Positions 1 through 13,534 are shown, numbered from the stretch's first letter. The stretch is DNA of 64,000 bases from Zingiber officinale (GCF_018446385.1 NC_055996.1:133140245-133204244), one strand, 5' to 3'. Made by a program: numbers and translations. Notes: generated by a model not told the origin, from the letters alone.

Positions 1-128
1 CCCAACTAATTCTTTTGACTTGCTGTCACATAATGCCGCAAGTATTCTTCAAGCGCATGGTTGATTCTTTCAGTTTGTCCGTCCATCTGTGGATGATTTG
101 CTGTAGAAAATTTTAGATCGGTCCCCAT
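1..128 (-). pseudogene. Ty3/gypsy integrase fragment, cut by the window edge and by a hAT insertion
   Basis: Read on the minus strand, this piece encodes the core of a plant Ty3/gypsy integrase, including the well-known HPQMDGQTERIN block (here LKFSTANHPQMDGQTERIN) followed by LEEYLRHYV. The open frame runs from about 126 down to a stop near position 7, where a tryptophan codon is expected, so it is already decayed. It stops abruptly at 128, where a hAT-type terminus (CAGGGG) begins. It looks like the flank of a gypsy element that lies mostly outside the window to the left. Family assignment is secure from the motif; the lineage within Ty3/gypsy cannot be told. Confidence 0.85.
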
Positions 129-140
129 CAGGGGTTTCAA

Positions 141-238
141 TAGCGGTGAATAGCGCGCTATCGTGCACTACGATCAGCGAATGCTCTACAGCGTTCGCTG
201 ATTAGCGATTGTCCCGAATAACCCACACTATTCGGGAC
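141..238. repeat. hAT subterminal inverted repeats
   Basis: Several short inverted repeats are packed here. A perfect 10-bp stem GTCCCGAATA (211-220) pairs with TATTCGGGAC (229-238) across an 8-base loop. CAGCGAA (175-181) pairs with TTCGCTG (194-200). The core TAGCG recurs many times from 141 to about 300. Subterminal arrays of this kind are the usual transposase-binding regions of hAT elements. Confidence 0.6.
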
Positions 239-599
239 AAAAGCGTAGATAGCGCACATAGCGTGCGCTATCATGACTTAGCGGCCCATAGCGGGCGCTA
301 GAATTGTAAATTGCTGACACAGTAGGTAGGGCAAAGGCGTCGAATCGTGACCGTCGAGGTAGGGCAGAGGCGACAGGCGACGATAGGCAGCGATTGGCGA
401 GCGACAACTTGCAAGAGGCGAGTGGCGAGCAGAGACCTAGAGGCGGTGTGATCGGCTGGCGACAAGGCAAGCGGCGAGTAGTGACCTGTGAGCGGCGGCG
501 AGGGACAACGATTGGAGGTAAGCTTTTCTTCTTCCTTTCGTTTTCTTCGTTTCTTCATTTTTTTCTTTTTTTTTTCTCAAAGGAGCAAAGATTTCGTGA

Positions 600-795
600 G
601 CCAGGGATATGGATCGATCGAGTGATCGATCTCGATCCTTTCTGTTCGAACAGAAAGGATCTCGATCGATCACTCGATCGATCCAGTGATCGATCCAGAC
701 GCCCTGGATCGATCCAGACCCTTCCTGTTCGAACAGAAAGGATCTCGATCGATCACAGGATCGATCCAATTCCTTGGATCGATCCAATGATCGAT
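600..795. repeat. GATCGATC-rich palindromic repeat cluster
   Basis: About 200 bases are built from overlapping copies of the palindrome GATCGATC and spacers such as CCAGTGATCGATCC. A block containing CTGTTCGAACAGAAAGGATC occurs twice (about 638-662 and 725-749) and is itself partly palindromic around TTCGAA. The cluster lies in the leader of the hAT transposase gene. Open frames through it (for example 394-840) are low-complexity and not coding. A similar composition appears at 23160-23500 inside an unrelated LTR. Confidence 0.7.
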
Positions 796-903
796 CTTCT
801 AGATGCCTTGATTGTTTCCCATTTTTTTCTAATTAATTAATTATTTGTTCTGATTTTTTTCTTTTGTTTTTCTAGGATTTTGATTGTCTGGTTAGAATTT
901 GCA

Positions 904-2560
904 ATGTCTACGAATTTGTCAAAAAAAGATAAAAAAAGATATTGGTTGGAAATATTATTATCAAAATGAAGGGAAAAAATCTGTTCCGTGCAAATTTTGT
1001 CATCATATATCGAATGGAGGGGGTTACACCTTGTGTTAGTGTTCCGGATGATATTAAGAAAGAAATTAGAGAATCACTTGACAAAATTAGAGCATCTAAA
1101 AGCAAACAAACCGAATTGTTACGAGAGATTGGTGAAGGCCCCCAGAGTATGAGTACGCAATCATCAAAAGTTGAAAGTGTAGGGAGAAATTCAATTGGAT
1201 GTTCTGGTAGTGGTGAATCAAAAGGTAAAGGTACCCTTCGTGGATTTGTTAGTTCTGAACCTCGACAAACAACTCTAAATTCGACATACAAAAAAGATTT
1301 ACTGGTTGATGTGAAGCATAGAGTTGGTCGTTTTATATACTCTGCCGCACTTCTGTTTAATGTTGTGAATGATCCTTATTGGTTGCCTATGGTTGAGGGC
1401 ATTGCGGAATATGGAAGAGGGTTCAAGCCTCCTTCAATATATGAGTTAAGAACTTGAATACTTAAAGCTGAGGTTGATGACATCAACCTAATATATGATG
1501 AGCATAAAAAAGCATGGAAAAAATATGGATGCACTATTATGTCCGATGGTTGGACGGATGGAAAGAATAGAAGTTTGATTAATTTTTTGGTAAATAGTCC
1601 CGCCATCACTTTCTTTTTGAAATCTATTGATGCATCAACTTCTATTAAAAATGGGGAATTGATCTTTAAATATCTTGATGATGTTGTTGATGAGGTGGGA
1701 GAGGAAAATGTAATTTAAATTGTCACGGATAATGCTTTGAATTGCATTAAGGCGGGGAAAAAATTTTGGAGACTAGACATAGAATTTGGTGGACACCTTG
1801 TGCGGCGCATTGCATTGATCTAATGTTGGAGGATATTGCAAAGTTGAAGATTTTTTCTGACACAATTGAGCAAGCTAAGATGGTTGTGAAGTTCCTTTAT
1901 GGTCATGGGACTATACTTTCTTTGATGAGAAAGTATACAAACGGTAAAGAAATTCTCCGTCCGTTACTCGCTTTGCTACTTCATTTCTCACTCTTCAGAG
2001 TATGTATAAGGTTAAAAGGCCACTTGAACAAATGTTTGCTTCCAAAGATTGGGTTAGTTCACCACTATCTCAAACAACTCAGGAGAAGGTCGTGAAGAGA
2101 ATTGTTATTAATGATCCCAACTTTTGGCCACATGTTGCATTTTGTGTTAAGAGTGTTGTTCCTCTTGTAAGTGTGTTAAGGGAAGTTGATTCGGAGGAGA
2201 GATCGACCATGGGATATATTTATGAACTTATGGATAAGGCAAAAGAGACAATAAAATTTAATTGTGGGGGAGTTGACAGAAAATACAAGCCCATTTGGAA
2301 AAAAAATTGATTCACGATGAACTCCACAACTTCATCATCCTCTACACACGGCCGGGTACTATTTGAACCCGCAATTGCATTATGAAGAAAGATTTTCTGA
2401 TTGTGATGAAGTTAGAGATAGATTGTATACTTGCATGGATAGGATGTTGTCTTCTGATGATCGTCTTAAAGCAGACATTCAATTGGACTTGTATAATAAA
2501 GCTGAAGGAGAATTTGGAACTCCAATACCAAAACGAACAAGAATGTTGCTTATAAATTGC
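904..2560 (+). pseudogene. hAT transposase (BED zinc finger, DUF659) pseudogene
   Basis: The start codon at 904 opens MSTNLSKKDK. A frame change then gives GWKYYYQNEGKK and the BED zinc-finger half CKFCHHISNGG (about 975-1020). The second half of the finger is deleted, and homology resumes with TPCVSVPDDIKKEIRE. The DUF659 region follows (about 1330-2080) with GFKPPSIYELR, KKYGCTIMSDGWTDGKNRS, IVTDNA and WTPCAAHCIDLMLEDI spread over three frames. The part with DPNFWPHVAFCVKSVVPLV and LHTAGYYLNPQLHYEE follows to about 2530. The C-terminal hAT dimerisation domain is absent. Stops at about 1456 and 1717 and several frameshifts mean it cannot make transposase. Family call is firm; it would be non-autonomous. 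Confidence 0.88.
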
Positions 2561-2596
2561 ATGTCATATTTAATCTTTCTATTATTTTTTAGACAA

Positions 2597-2612
2597 CTTG
2601 TATAAATAAGTC
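2597..2612 (+). promoter_or_regulatory. TATA box of a copia LTR
   Basis: TTGTATAAATAAGTC is a good TATA element about 90 bases upstream of the primer binding site, the usual spacing within a short copia LTR. Confidence 0.5.
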
Positions 2613-2686
2613 TATTGACTTTAGTAAATATTAATAAAAGAATTATTCTTTATTCTATTTCTTTTCTTCATCTATTAGTTTCAACA

Positions 2687-2702
2687 TGATATCAGAGTCA
2701 TT
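2687..2702 (+). other. Primer binding site (initiator tRNA-Met type)
   Basis: TGATATCAGAGTC resembles the consensus TGGTATCAGAGC that follows copia 5' LTRs and pairs with the 3' end of initiator tRNA-Met, with two changes. A run of pyrimidine-rich leader follows, as in Ale-type copia elements. Confidence 0.55.
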
Positions 2703-3060
2703 TCTCTCCCTCCTAATTTTCCTCACAACTTCGACAACGGCAACTTCGATAGCAGCAACTTTTCTTCTCTTTTTTATCAACAACTCTTTTCTATAGATGA
2801 CAGCAATTTTGATAACGTCAATTGTAACAAGGCAAAGTTGTTATTAGTTCGTCTTAATTTTCTCTTTATTAATTTTTTTCCTTATCCCTTTTTTTTCGTT
2901 TATGTTAGAAAACTAAAACAAAAAAAAACATGGAAAAAACATAGAAAGAAAAAAAAAACGAGCAAAACAAACAAAAAGGACGGGAAAAAATGAGTGGAAA
3001 AAAGCAAAAAAACATAGCAGTAAAGGGAAAAAAAATAGAGACGGAAATAAAATGGGAAAA

Positions 3061-4091
3061 AAATATCTTCTGTCAATTCATACTCAAAGATTTTCTGGTT
3101 CAAAAACTAACTCTTCCTTATTCTATAAATATAATGAAGAATTTTTAATATTTATTCTGATTTATGTGGATGATATATTAATAACTGGTAGTGATCAAAA
3201 CGGAATAACTACTTTACTTCATCTTCTTCGTCAAAAATTTCCTATTCGGGATCTTGGTAATGCTCGCTTTCAGATTCAGAAAGTTGTATTCTCTCTCAAA
3301 GCAACTATATTACTAGATTTCTATAACGAGCTAAAATAGATGGTGCACATCCTATCTCCATATCAATCATTAAAGGTGGTTTCACTGCACTTTCATCATC
3401 CTCTTTAATGTCTGACCCTCAAATCTACCAAAGTATTGTTGGTGCCTTATAATATGTTACCATTACACGACTCGATATTACTTTCGTTGTGAATCATGTC
3501 TGTCAATTTATGCATGCTCCTATTGAACACCATTGGGAAGGTGTTAAGAGAATTCTTTGATATCTCAAAGACACTATTCTACATGGTCTTCTTTTATATC
3601 GTCAGTCCTCACGAGAGTTGATTGCCTACAGTGATGCAGATTGGGCTCGATCTCCCAAAGATAGACGTTCTACTAGTGGATATGTCATATTTATTGGGTG
3701 AAATCTTATTTCTTAGTTTTCAAAGAAGCAACCTATTGTCTCTCGCCCAAGTACTGAAGCTGAATATAAAGTTATAGCTAACATGACGTCAGAAATTATT
3801 TGGCTACAATATCTTCTTTCTGAATTACACTTTTCCTCAACTACTACGCCTAAAATATGGTGTGATAATATTTGAGCAACTTATCTTGCGGCAAATCCTA
3901 TTTTTCATGCTCATACCAAGCATGTAGAAATTGATTTTTATTTTGTTCATGAGCATGTGATGACTCGACAACTTTCAGTTTCTTACATCTCTACCGAAGA
4001 TCAAATTGCTGATATATTTATCAAGCCATTATCCAAACAATGTTTCACCAAATTAGCACTTAAACTCAACGTTCAAGCACTCAAAATATGA
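3061..4091 (+). pseudogene. Ty1/copia reverse transcriptase/RNase H pseudogene
   Basis: The open part at 3085-3339 carries the copia RT catalytic block FILIYVDDILITGS with both aspartates intact, followed by LRQKFPIRDLGNARF. After a frame change, the RNase H part is readable to the end: [68 protein letters not shown] and ADIFIKPLSKQCF. Sense codons are replaced by stops at several conserved places (for example GAL-stop-YVT and CDNI-stop-ATY). The order and spacing are those of the C-terminal third of a copia polyprotein. Not functional. Confidence 0.9.
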
Positions 4092-4224
4092 TTTTGTAGC
4101 CCCCAAGGACCAACAATGAGCTGAAAAAGAAGAGTACTCACGAACAAAGAAAGAGCAAGCGGACTTCATAGCAAATGGACGAGCTGAATTCCATCTGCTG
4201 AACGTGCTCCACAAGAAGTCAGCA

Positions 4225-5286
4225 GAATTGGCACCTACAGATCAACAAAGAAAATTTGGGAGAAGTTTCTTGAACTACACAAAGGTACATCTGAAGCCAA
4301 GCTCACAAAATAGAATCTGCTACGGAACCAACTGACGAACCTCCGGCTAAAAGGAGAATCAGTAGTGCAACTGCACGCTAAATTAAAGGATCTAATCACC
4401 AGACTCATGAATCTTAGAGAAAAGGTAACAAACCGAGATTCTCTAAGGTACATCTTAAATGCTTTTCCAAGGACACTTGAATAGTCCTTAATTGGCGACT
4501 CCTATTATATTTCTAAAGATCTAGAGGTAAGCACATTAGAAAATTTATTTTTCACTTTAGAACTTTATGAATCTAGATGTGCAGAATCAAAGAAGCCAAG
4601 TCAGACAATTGCCTTAAAGGCAAGAACAGACGATTTAGACTCCGAAGCATCAATCGACGAAGATAAAGCAACATTTTGGTAAGAAAATTTAGTAAGTTTA
4701 TCAAATCTAATAAATTTAATAAGTCACAGGTGAAAAAACACTTTTGGAGCAAAAGGAAGGTACGATACTATAACTGCTAAGGAAAAGGGTACATCAAGGA
4801 TGACTGCCCCGAACTGAAGAAGAAGAAGGACAACGACCAAAGACCAATAAGATTGAAGTACAATAATCTGAAGGCAACATGGGATGAATCGTCGTCATCT
4901 GAATCCGAGATCGAGGCTTACGCTAGACTAGCCTTGATGGCAGACACCAGAAAGACATTGAAAGTTCCTCAGAGATGAGCATCGACGAAGGGGGAGTATC
5001 AGAACACGAGGTAAGTGAGGTACGTGCGTTATCTCCTAAGTAATCTTTTGGATTTATCAAAATGCTTTCCAAAAATATGTTTAAATTAGAAAAAGAAAAT
5101 ATTGATTTGAAAAAACAATTAGCCAATGCATGTTCACTAGAATTATTTGATAATTTAAAGTTAGAAAATGAAAAATTGAAGACACAAATAAAGAAATTAA
5201 AAGATTACCATGCATGTTCTAACTACATTCAACCAAAGTTTAGAAATTATGATAGAATTAACTGGTACATTAGAAATCACCCGTGA
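4225..5286 (+). pseudogene. Ty1/copia gag (UBN2, zinc knuckle, coiled coil) pseudogene
   Basis: Pieces of a copia-type gag are spread over several frames. LHAKLKDLITRLMNLREKV and LRYILNAFPRTLE belong to the UBN2 gag domain (4370-4485), followed by YYISKDLEVSTLENLF and LELYESRCAE. A zinc knuckle CYNCxGKGxIKxDCPEL is recognisable at about 4765-4815, its first cysteine changed to tyrosine and a stop inside. An acidic/serine stretch WDESSSSESEIEAYARLALMA follows. The frame at 5062-5286 is a lysine/glutamate-rich coiled coil (LEKENIDLKKQLANA). Many stops; no complete protein. The assignment is firm, the sublineage (SIRE/Tork-like) is a guess. Confidence 0.78.
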
Positions 5287-5289
5287 CAA

Positions 5290-6047
5290 ATTAAGAAAAT
5301 TTTTATAAGTTATATACCTCCCAAATTTTTAGTAAATCTAGTAGAGAGTAACCTATATTGGATTCCAAATTTTTTTAGATTAAAACTCTATTTTTTTTAA
5401 TTATTAGGATAGATATTGTCTCAATTAGAATTTTTTTTAAAACTTTTTTGTTTGCATTTTGAGTTAAAAAAATGTTTTCTATGCTATCTGATGATTTAAT
5501 GTATAAACAGAATTTTTTTTCATATTTTGTTCACTGTTGAGTTATTTTTTAAAATTATTAACAAAAATCATACTTTAAAATTTAAATTTATTTCTTTTCA
5601 AATACAAAGTATTTCTTTGTGTGAATTTTTATACTGATCTAACACTGTCTGGTTGAGGTTGACAAAATTTTTCAAGATTTTTTTAAAATTGATAAGTAAT
5701 TTTTAACATTATTTTTATCAAAATAGGAGATTAATTAGTAAAAATAAAATATTTTTAAAAATTATTTCTGAAATATGTTAGCTTACTGGTAATCGTTGTA
5801 ATGCACCCCTCAAAAAGTTTTTTAAAATTTTCTAACCGTTTATTTTTTTTTAAAATTTTTTTCTTGATTTTTTTGATGTGATTAAAGGGGAAGAAATAAG
5901 TAAAAGTAAAGGGAGAGTTAGGATAATTCCCATAATTTTATAGTTTTTACCCTTGTATTTATTTTTGTAATTAACTTGTTTAATTAATTGTTTTACTATA
6001 TTATTTCATTGCAATTTTAACCCTAACTTGAACTTGGGTTGATGCAC
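5290..6047. other. AT-rich 3' region of the copia remnant, no gene
   Basis: This stretch is strongly AT-rich with many T and A runs. The beginning (5290-5375) still reads IPPKFLVNLVESNLYWIP in one frame, which I take as the eroded tail of the retroelement frame. Beyond that I see no gene or defined site until the polypurine tract. Confidence 0.5.
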
Positions 6048-6063
6048 ATAAAAAAGAGGGAGA
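6048..6063 (+). other. Polypurine tract before a copia 3' LTR
   Basis: ATAAAAAAGAGGGAGA lies immediately before the LTR start (TGGTAGTACCC at 6065). This is the expected position and composition of the plus-strand primer of an LTR retrotransposon. Confidence 0.65.
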
Positions 6064-6064
6064 C

Positions 6065-6935
6065 TGGTAGTACCCAAGGTAGTTTTGATGTGGTCAACCA
6101 AGTTCGGTTAGGTCCTGTTGTGTTTGATCCTTGTGTCTAAGTGTGTAGGAGTTTAGGAACACAAGAAGTCGAGCGGAAGACGCAGCTAGCGAAAAGGATG
6201 ACACGGGAAGGGAGTCAACAGGCTTAGTGCATCCGAAGGACGAGATGCTGCGAAAGAGTACACCGGCGGACGAGAAGGACGTGCGCGACATTCGAGGGAT
6301 GAGAAGTCAGGAAGGAACCCTGCTCAAGGAAAAAGTCAGAGTTGGGTTCGAGTGAGCTTAACTCTGGTTGGACGAAGAATCACCTATGCGAAGAACTACG
6401 CGAAGAGATCAACTTTTCAACTGAGTTGTCCTGTGGAAGGCGTCTTCTATGGCTGGAAAGCATTTTCGATGAACAGTGTGAAGGTGTCGTCCAGCTTATT
6501 GAAGGTGCCTTCCCTAACTGTTAGCTGAAGATAAAATTTTATCTTCAGTGATAAGATTTGTCGTACTAGAGGCGCCTTCCAGCTTCGAATAGAATTTTTC
6601 AGGAGTTATAAAAAGACTCCTAGAGCTAGGAATAATAGAACAACTTGAACTACAACTTTTATACTATTTCTTAAGTTGTCAATGTCTGTAAGAGGTTTCT
6701 CCGTTTGCAACGAAAGAGATTTTTTAATATCTTTCACTGTCTTGGATTAATAATCATCTAAATTGTAATCAAATTAATTTTTAGCATTCTTACGTCTTTT
6801 TAAATTGTTTATTTTAGTTTTTTTTATTATTGTATTTATTGTGCTACTAATCAAAAGAATGAGGTGTTATTTTTTTTAGGTAATTAATTCACCCCTATCT
6901 TATCTAGAAATTGATCCATCTTATAACTGCTTTCA
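6065..6935 (+). repeat. Copia-type 3' LTR
   Basis: The LTR starts TGGTAGTACCCAAGG, then TTTTGATGTGGTCAACCAAG. It shares long blocks with the minus-strand solo LTR at 39653-40546: the CGAGCGGAAGACGCAGCTAG block, the GTCCGAGG/GACGAG block, and the TATA region. A TATA box TTATAAAAAG sits at 6606-6615. The right edge is approximate, near the TAATTCACCCCTATC motif at 6880-6900. The open frame at 6342-6524 lies inside the LTR and is not a gene. Confidence 0.7.
6606..6615 (+). promoter_or_regulatory. TATA box of the copia LTR
   Basis: TTATAAAAAG is followed by GACTCCTAGAGCTAGG. The same TATA and downstream block are conserved in the related solo LTR at 39960-39970 on the other strand, which supports a real promoter element. 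Confidence 0.6.
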
Positions 6936-7602
6936 TTATCCGAAGAATTAGACTGTATTATAATAAATTTGATTTTTCACAGTACATAATTATTTTATTC
7001 ATAATGTACTGCAAATTATTAAAAATCATGAGACATAGATAGCACTTACTGTATACTACAATTAAGGACATTCATAGTATATACTATATACTACGATTAA
7101 AAGTATTTACAATACACGATACACTACAGTTAAGGAGAGGATTTTTTTCTTAAGAATATACACCTATCGAAAATCTGGCCAACTTGACCTACGGAGAAGC
7201 ATGGTACACTGTCATGCATCGAGAATTAGAGGGCCAAAACTTAAAGACGTTATAAAAGAATGCTTCCGGCTTCTAGAAAGTAAAAACAAAATAAACAAAA
7301 AGATAATATTTTTTATATTAAAAATATTTTTATTTCAATACTATTTTAATCACGAAATAACTATTACAATATATAGAAATAAATCAATTTAATTAAATTT
7401 AAATTTTTATATTTAAAAACTCTTTATAAACTTAGTTAAAATTATTTAAAAATAATTAAAATTATCATAAAATTATTATTACAGTCAATAATTAATTGAC
7501 TACTATAACTATTGTAATATTTAGTTACTAATTGACATCTACTGAATGACTGCTATAACTATTATGATAACCATTTAAAAGGACATATATTTTTAAAGTG
7601 AT
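6936..7602. other. AT-rich intergenic DNA, no gene
   Basis: There are short direct repeats such as TATACTATATACTACGATTAA and TACACTACAGTTAAGGA near 7050-7135 and many A/T runs. The small frame at 7201-7392 has no recognisable domain and a composition matching the surrounding non-coding DNA. I see nothing functional. Confidence 0.5.
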
Positions 7603-7922
7603 TTTAATATTATTTAAAATAATTTTAATTAAAAATATGTAATATTGATCAAATTGATTTAAAGTTTTTTTGATATTATCAAACTAAACTAAAAAATAAT
7701 TTAATTTTATATATTGTAATAGTTATTTTGTGGTTAGTGTAACGCTGGAATAAGAGTATTTTTTTAATATTATTTAAAATAATTTTAATTAAAAATATGT
7801 AATATTGATCAAATTGATTTAAAGTTTTTTTGATATTATCAAACTAAACTAAAAAATAATTTAATTTTATATATTGTAATAGTTATTTTGTCGTTAGTGT
7901 AACGCTGGAATAAGAGTATTTT
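7603..7922. repeat. Perfect-period tandem duplication, two 160-bp copies
   Basis: The unit at 7603-7762 is repeated at 7763-7922 with an offset of exactly 160 bases. The only difference I see inside the unit is GTGGTTAG versus GTCGTTAG. The unit contains AATATTGATCAAATTG and TGTAATAGTTATTTTG. Related single-copy sequence lies downstream of SRLK-B (about 26870-27010) and SRLK-C (about 34375-34450). The duplication is therefore specific to the A copy and recent. Confidence 0.9.
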
Positions 7923-8463
7923 CAAAATAAAGATTTTTTTAATGATTTTAATAAGTAAGGCACTTGGTTGAAGAGATAACCTAATTGTGTTTAGTGGAAA
8001 CGAACTAGTGCTAGTTAGAAACTTAGCAGGGGTGATTATCATTAATAAAAAAGTGGAAAATTACGAAAAAGTAATTAATTAGTTGGCACATATCACTGCC
8101 ACTGCCTTATATTGAATCAGCTTCATTTCATTAATTAAAAAGGAACAAGTTTTTCTGTCTTCTAATTCTGCTTAAGCTTGTTATAAACTTAAGAGTGGGG
8201 ATTATCATTAATGAAAAAATGTAGGGAAAATTCTTCCTTGGAATAAAAAGTAATTAGTTGGTCATATGTCATTATCACAGTAGTCTTGTATTGAATTATA
8301 AGCTTCATTCAGAAGAGAGCTTTTTCTTTCTATGAACTTAAATCTTAAAAATTCTGAATTCAAACCGCTTTAATTAGTTACTCGTTCTAATTCTTACATA
8401 TGAAATAGAATACATTCGAATTTTCAAATTTGAGCCATCCTTACATGAAACAGTGAGCATCCA
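7923..8463. other. 3' flank of SRLK-A, duplicated block shared with SRLK-B and SRLK-C
   Basis: Two diverged copies of a roughly 170-bp block (about 7975-8140 and 8145-8320) contain AGTAATTAGTTGG, ATTATCATTAAT and AGCTTCATT. Related blocks lie at 27160-27260 and 27555-27840 (after SRLK-B) and 34900-35170 (after SRLK-C). The region marks the 3' extent of the segment that was duplicated with the kinase genes. No coding potential. Confidence 0.6.
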
Positions 8464-11500
<3,037 letters not shown>

Positions 11501-12152
11501 TGCCAAGGATATTGGAAGAACATTAAAAATAACTAATTTAATGAGACATGAAAATCTTACATCGACCATGTTTGTATAACTATGTATGATATACTGTGGG
11601 AGGTTTGCCGATGCTACAGTCTGGATAGATCTCCGCGTGTGTTATTGGAAATTTTCGTAAGATTAAATCGGTACCTCAAGATTATTCTAGCGGAATATTT
11701 GAATACGTCAAATAAAAAAAAAGAATAAAACAGTATTTAAAATAAAAATAAAAAAATCTCCGAACATAGAACAATTTTTTTTATCAATAATAGTTTTTTT
11801 TTTTTTTTACTTCGGAGCCTTAATATATTTTTTAAATAATGTTTTTGTTTTTGACTTTGACTTTGGAGTTTTCTCTTTGATTTGTCTATAGGACAAATTT
11901 GAAATGGAATTTATGCTATCATTCACTATCTTGAGGGGATATGCACGATGCATCATTGACTCAGGGCTCAGACATATTCTGAAAAATCTATGAACTATAT
12001 GTTTTACTCAGTGACAAAATTAAATTCTCCGTGGAGCACTGACCATGGAAATATTCGACATGCTTTGAATTTTTAAAATTACAAATTGACTGTCCATATA
12101 TACGGATGTTCAAGTATTTTAATGTTTTAAGAAGCCGTTAATGTTTAATAGT
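11501..12152. other. Upstream region of SRLK-A
   Basis: This is the 5' flank of SRLK-A, AT-rich with A and T runs (11710-11850). Unlike the flanks of SRLK-B and SRLK-C, it does not start with the shared block containing GGTCAA and CATCCAGCTG, so the promoter-proximal DNA differs. I find no convincing TATA box at a usual distance. Confidence 0.45.
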
Positions 12153-12469
12153 GTTAGTGATCTCGTCCGGAGGCTGAGTCGGACGGAGACTGGTCGAGGT
12201 GTCCCGATGGTTGATGGAAGGTCGCCGAAGATGACTCGGCTCCCAAGGGTGGCTGACGCTGCTGCAGGACCCTGCGCACACTCAGACGATCTCCCTCTTC
12301 ACGTTAGAGACCGAAACCCAGGGAAAAAGTCTCCGGATCAGGCCCTCCGACGCTTAAGTTAGGTCCTTTTTCCCCAGAAAAAAGCAGAGAGAAGAAGAAG
12401 AAAGAAACAGTTGTGGAAAAAAGTGACGAGGGAGTGTGCGCGCGTACCTGCATACGAGGGATTTCTCGC

Positions 12470-12482
12470 CTTTTATGCCTCC
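12470..12482 (-). promoter_or_regulatory. TATA-like box of the gypsy solo LTR
   Basis: On the minus strand this reads GGCATAAAAGGCG, upstream of the R-like block with CTTAAGCGTCGGAGG. Position relative to that block agrees with the TATA boxes in the related LTRs near 14311, 26154 and 31231. Confidence 0.45.
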
Positions 12483-12885
12483 TCCTTTTGGAACCTGTCA
12501 TCCTGTCAGAAAAAACGTTAGACACTGGGGTTTTCGCCTCCTTCCCGACACCTGTCGTACTGCCATTTGTTGTGCAAGCATCTTTCCGTTTTGGAAACCT
12601 CCTCCTTCGTACATGGATTTTGTCTTGTAGTGGGGGACAGCTGGCAGGCTACTACTGATTATGAGGGCATCTTTTCGTTTTAGGAATCTCCGCTTTCGCC
12701 CGCAGTGTTGATATGTAATGACTCTCTTCGGCGGACCGTTGAGATTCTCCGCACCCGTGCTACTTAGCTCTTCCGATCCATTGTGTCCTGCATCGGCCTG
12801 CACCCGTGGTTCGCATTTCCGGGCCTCCAACTCGCAGACCTGCAGCCCTAGCTGTCTAGACACAGCTACGCTGATCTTCAACCTG

Positions 12886-13215
12886 CATCCTGCGCTCTGT
12901 ATTTCCTGGCCCTCAACCGCAGGTCTGTAGCTCGGGCTGCTTCTGATCAGCTCTGCCGCTTCCGACCCATTGGCCTATACTCCCAGTTCTTTGAGTCGCA
13001 GGCCTATAGATCGGACTTCCCCTAAACAGCCCTGCCGATGCCGACTTGTATCCTGCGCTTTGTACTTCACGGCCCTCAACCGCAGGTCTGTAGCTTGGGC
13101 TGCTTCTGATCAGCTCTGCCGCTTCCGACCCATTGGCCTATACTTTCTGTTCTTTGAATCACAGGACGGTAGCTCAGCCTCCCTCTGGGCATCCCTGCCG
13201 ATGCCGACCCGTGAC
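12886..13215. repeat. About 161-bp tandem duplication within the solo LTR
   Basis: The block starting ATCCTGCGCTCTGTA and running through CAACCGCAGGTCTGTAGCT to CCCATTGGCCTATACT (from about 12887) recurs from about 13048 with few changes. Partial third copies follow to about 13215. It is LTR-internal and non-coding. Confidence 0.65.
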
Positions 13216-13534
13216 TTGTACCTCCAGTCCTTTTGAATCAAGGGCTTGTAGCTCGGACTCCCTCGGAACAGTCCTGCCGATGTCGACCCGTGAGTTGTGT
13301 TCCGCTTGACGTCTTTCCTCGTCTTCCGGCTGCTTTGCCCCCTTGATCGACCAGCCTGCCTGACCTCTGACTATCACACATGCTTGCCTTTAACCGCCCC
13401 GTCAGCCTGACCATTGACTGCCACATCACCTTGACTATTGACCATCCCGTCCTCTTGACTTTTGACCGCCACATAATCTTGACTTTTTTAACCCTTTCCT
13501 CATGGGCCCCTCCATTACCAACCGTATCAGTTAG

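Larger units (their letters stand above)
129..2560 (+). mobile_element. hAT-family DNA transposon, 5' end present, 3' end lost
   Basis: The element begins with CAGGGGTTTCAATAGCGG at 129, a plausible hAT terminal inverted repeat. It continues with a subterminal region rich in short inverted repeats, then a long leader and a decayed transposase gene. It interrupts a gypsy integrase frame exactly at 128/129; if 8-bp target duplication was used, the left copy is GTCCCCAT (121-128). The right end is missing: the transposase homology fades near 2530-2560 and is followed directly by a copia-type LTR end. The hAT call rests mainly on the transposase; the exact left terminus is an inference. Confidence 0.7.
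2565..4091 (+). mobile_element. Internally deleted Ty1/copia element (LTR end, PBS, RT-RNase H)
   Basis: The order is a short LTR end with a TATA box, a tRNA-Met-type primer site near 2688, a low-complexity A/T- and purine-rich leader (2700-3060), and the end of a copia pol gene (3061-4091). Gag, protease, integrase and the start of RT are missing. No 3' LTR is recognisable before the next copia fragment starts at about 4095. The element truncated the right end of the hAT transposon. Confidence 0.65.
4095..6935 (+). mobile_element. Ty1/copia element remnant with gag, polypurine tract and 3' LTR (pol deleted)
   Basis: Gag-like sequence (4240-5290) is followed by AT-rich 3' untranslated sequence, a polypurine tract (6048-6063) and an LTR beginning TGGTAGTACCC at 6065. 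Integrase, RT and RNase H are absent, so a large internal deletion is present. The same LTR family occurs as a solo LTR on the minus strand at 39653-40546. Confidence 0.7.
12158..13529 (-). repeat. Ty3/gypsy solo LTR with target-site duplication GTTAG
   Basis: On the minus strand the LTR starts TGATACGGTTGG at 13529 and ends GGACGAGATCA at 12158. It is flanked by perfect 5-bp direct repeats GTTAG (12153-12157 and 13530-13534). The start and end match the LTRs of the Tat-like element at 18497-26852 (TGATGCGGT, GGACAGGATCA). It contains a TATA-like box and the conserved CCTCCGACGCTTAAGTTAG block near 12340-12363. With no internal sequence next to it, it is a solo LTR left by recombination. Frames inside it (12141-13474) are not genes. 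Confidence 0.88.

Noticed and set aside
394..840. 148-residue plus-strand frame before the hAT transposase
   Set aside because: It runs through the GATCGATC repeat cluster, and the peptide is a repeat of DRS/IDR. No start context or homology to the transposase N-terminus, which starts at 904.
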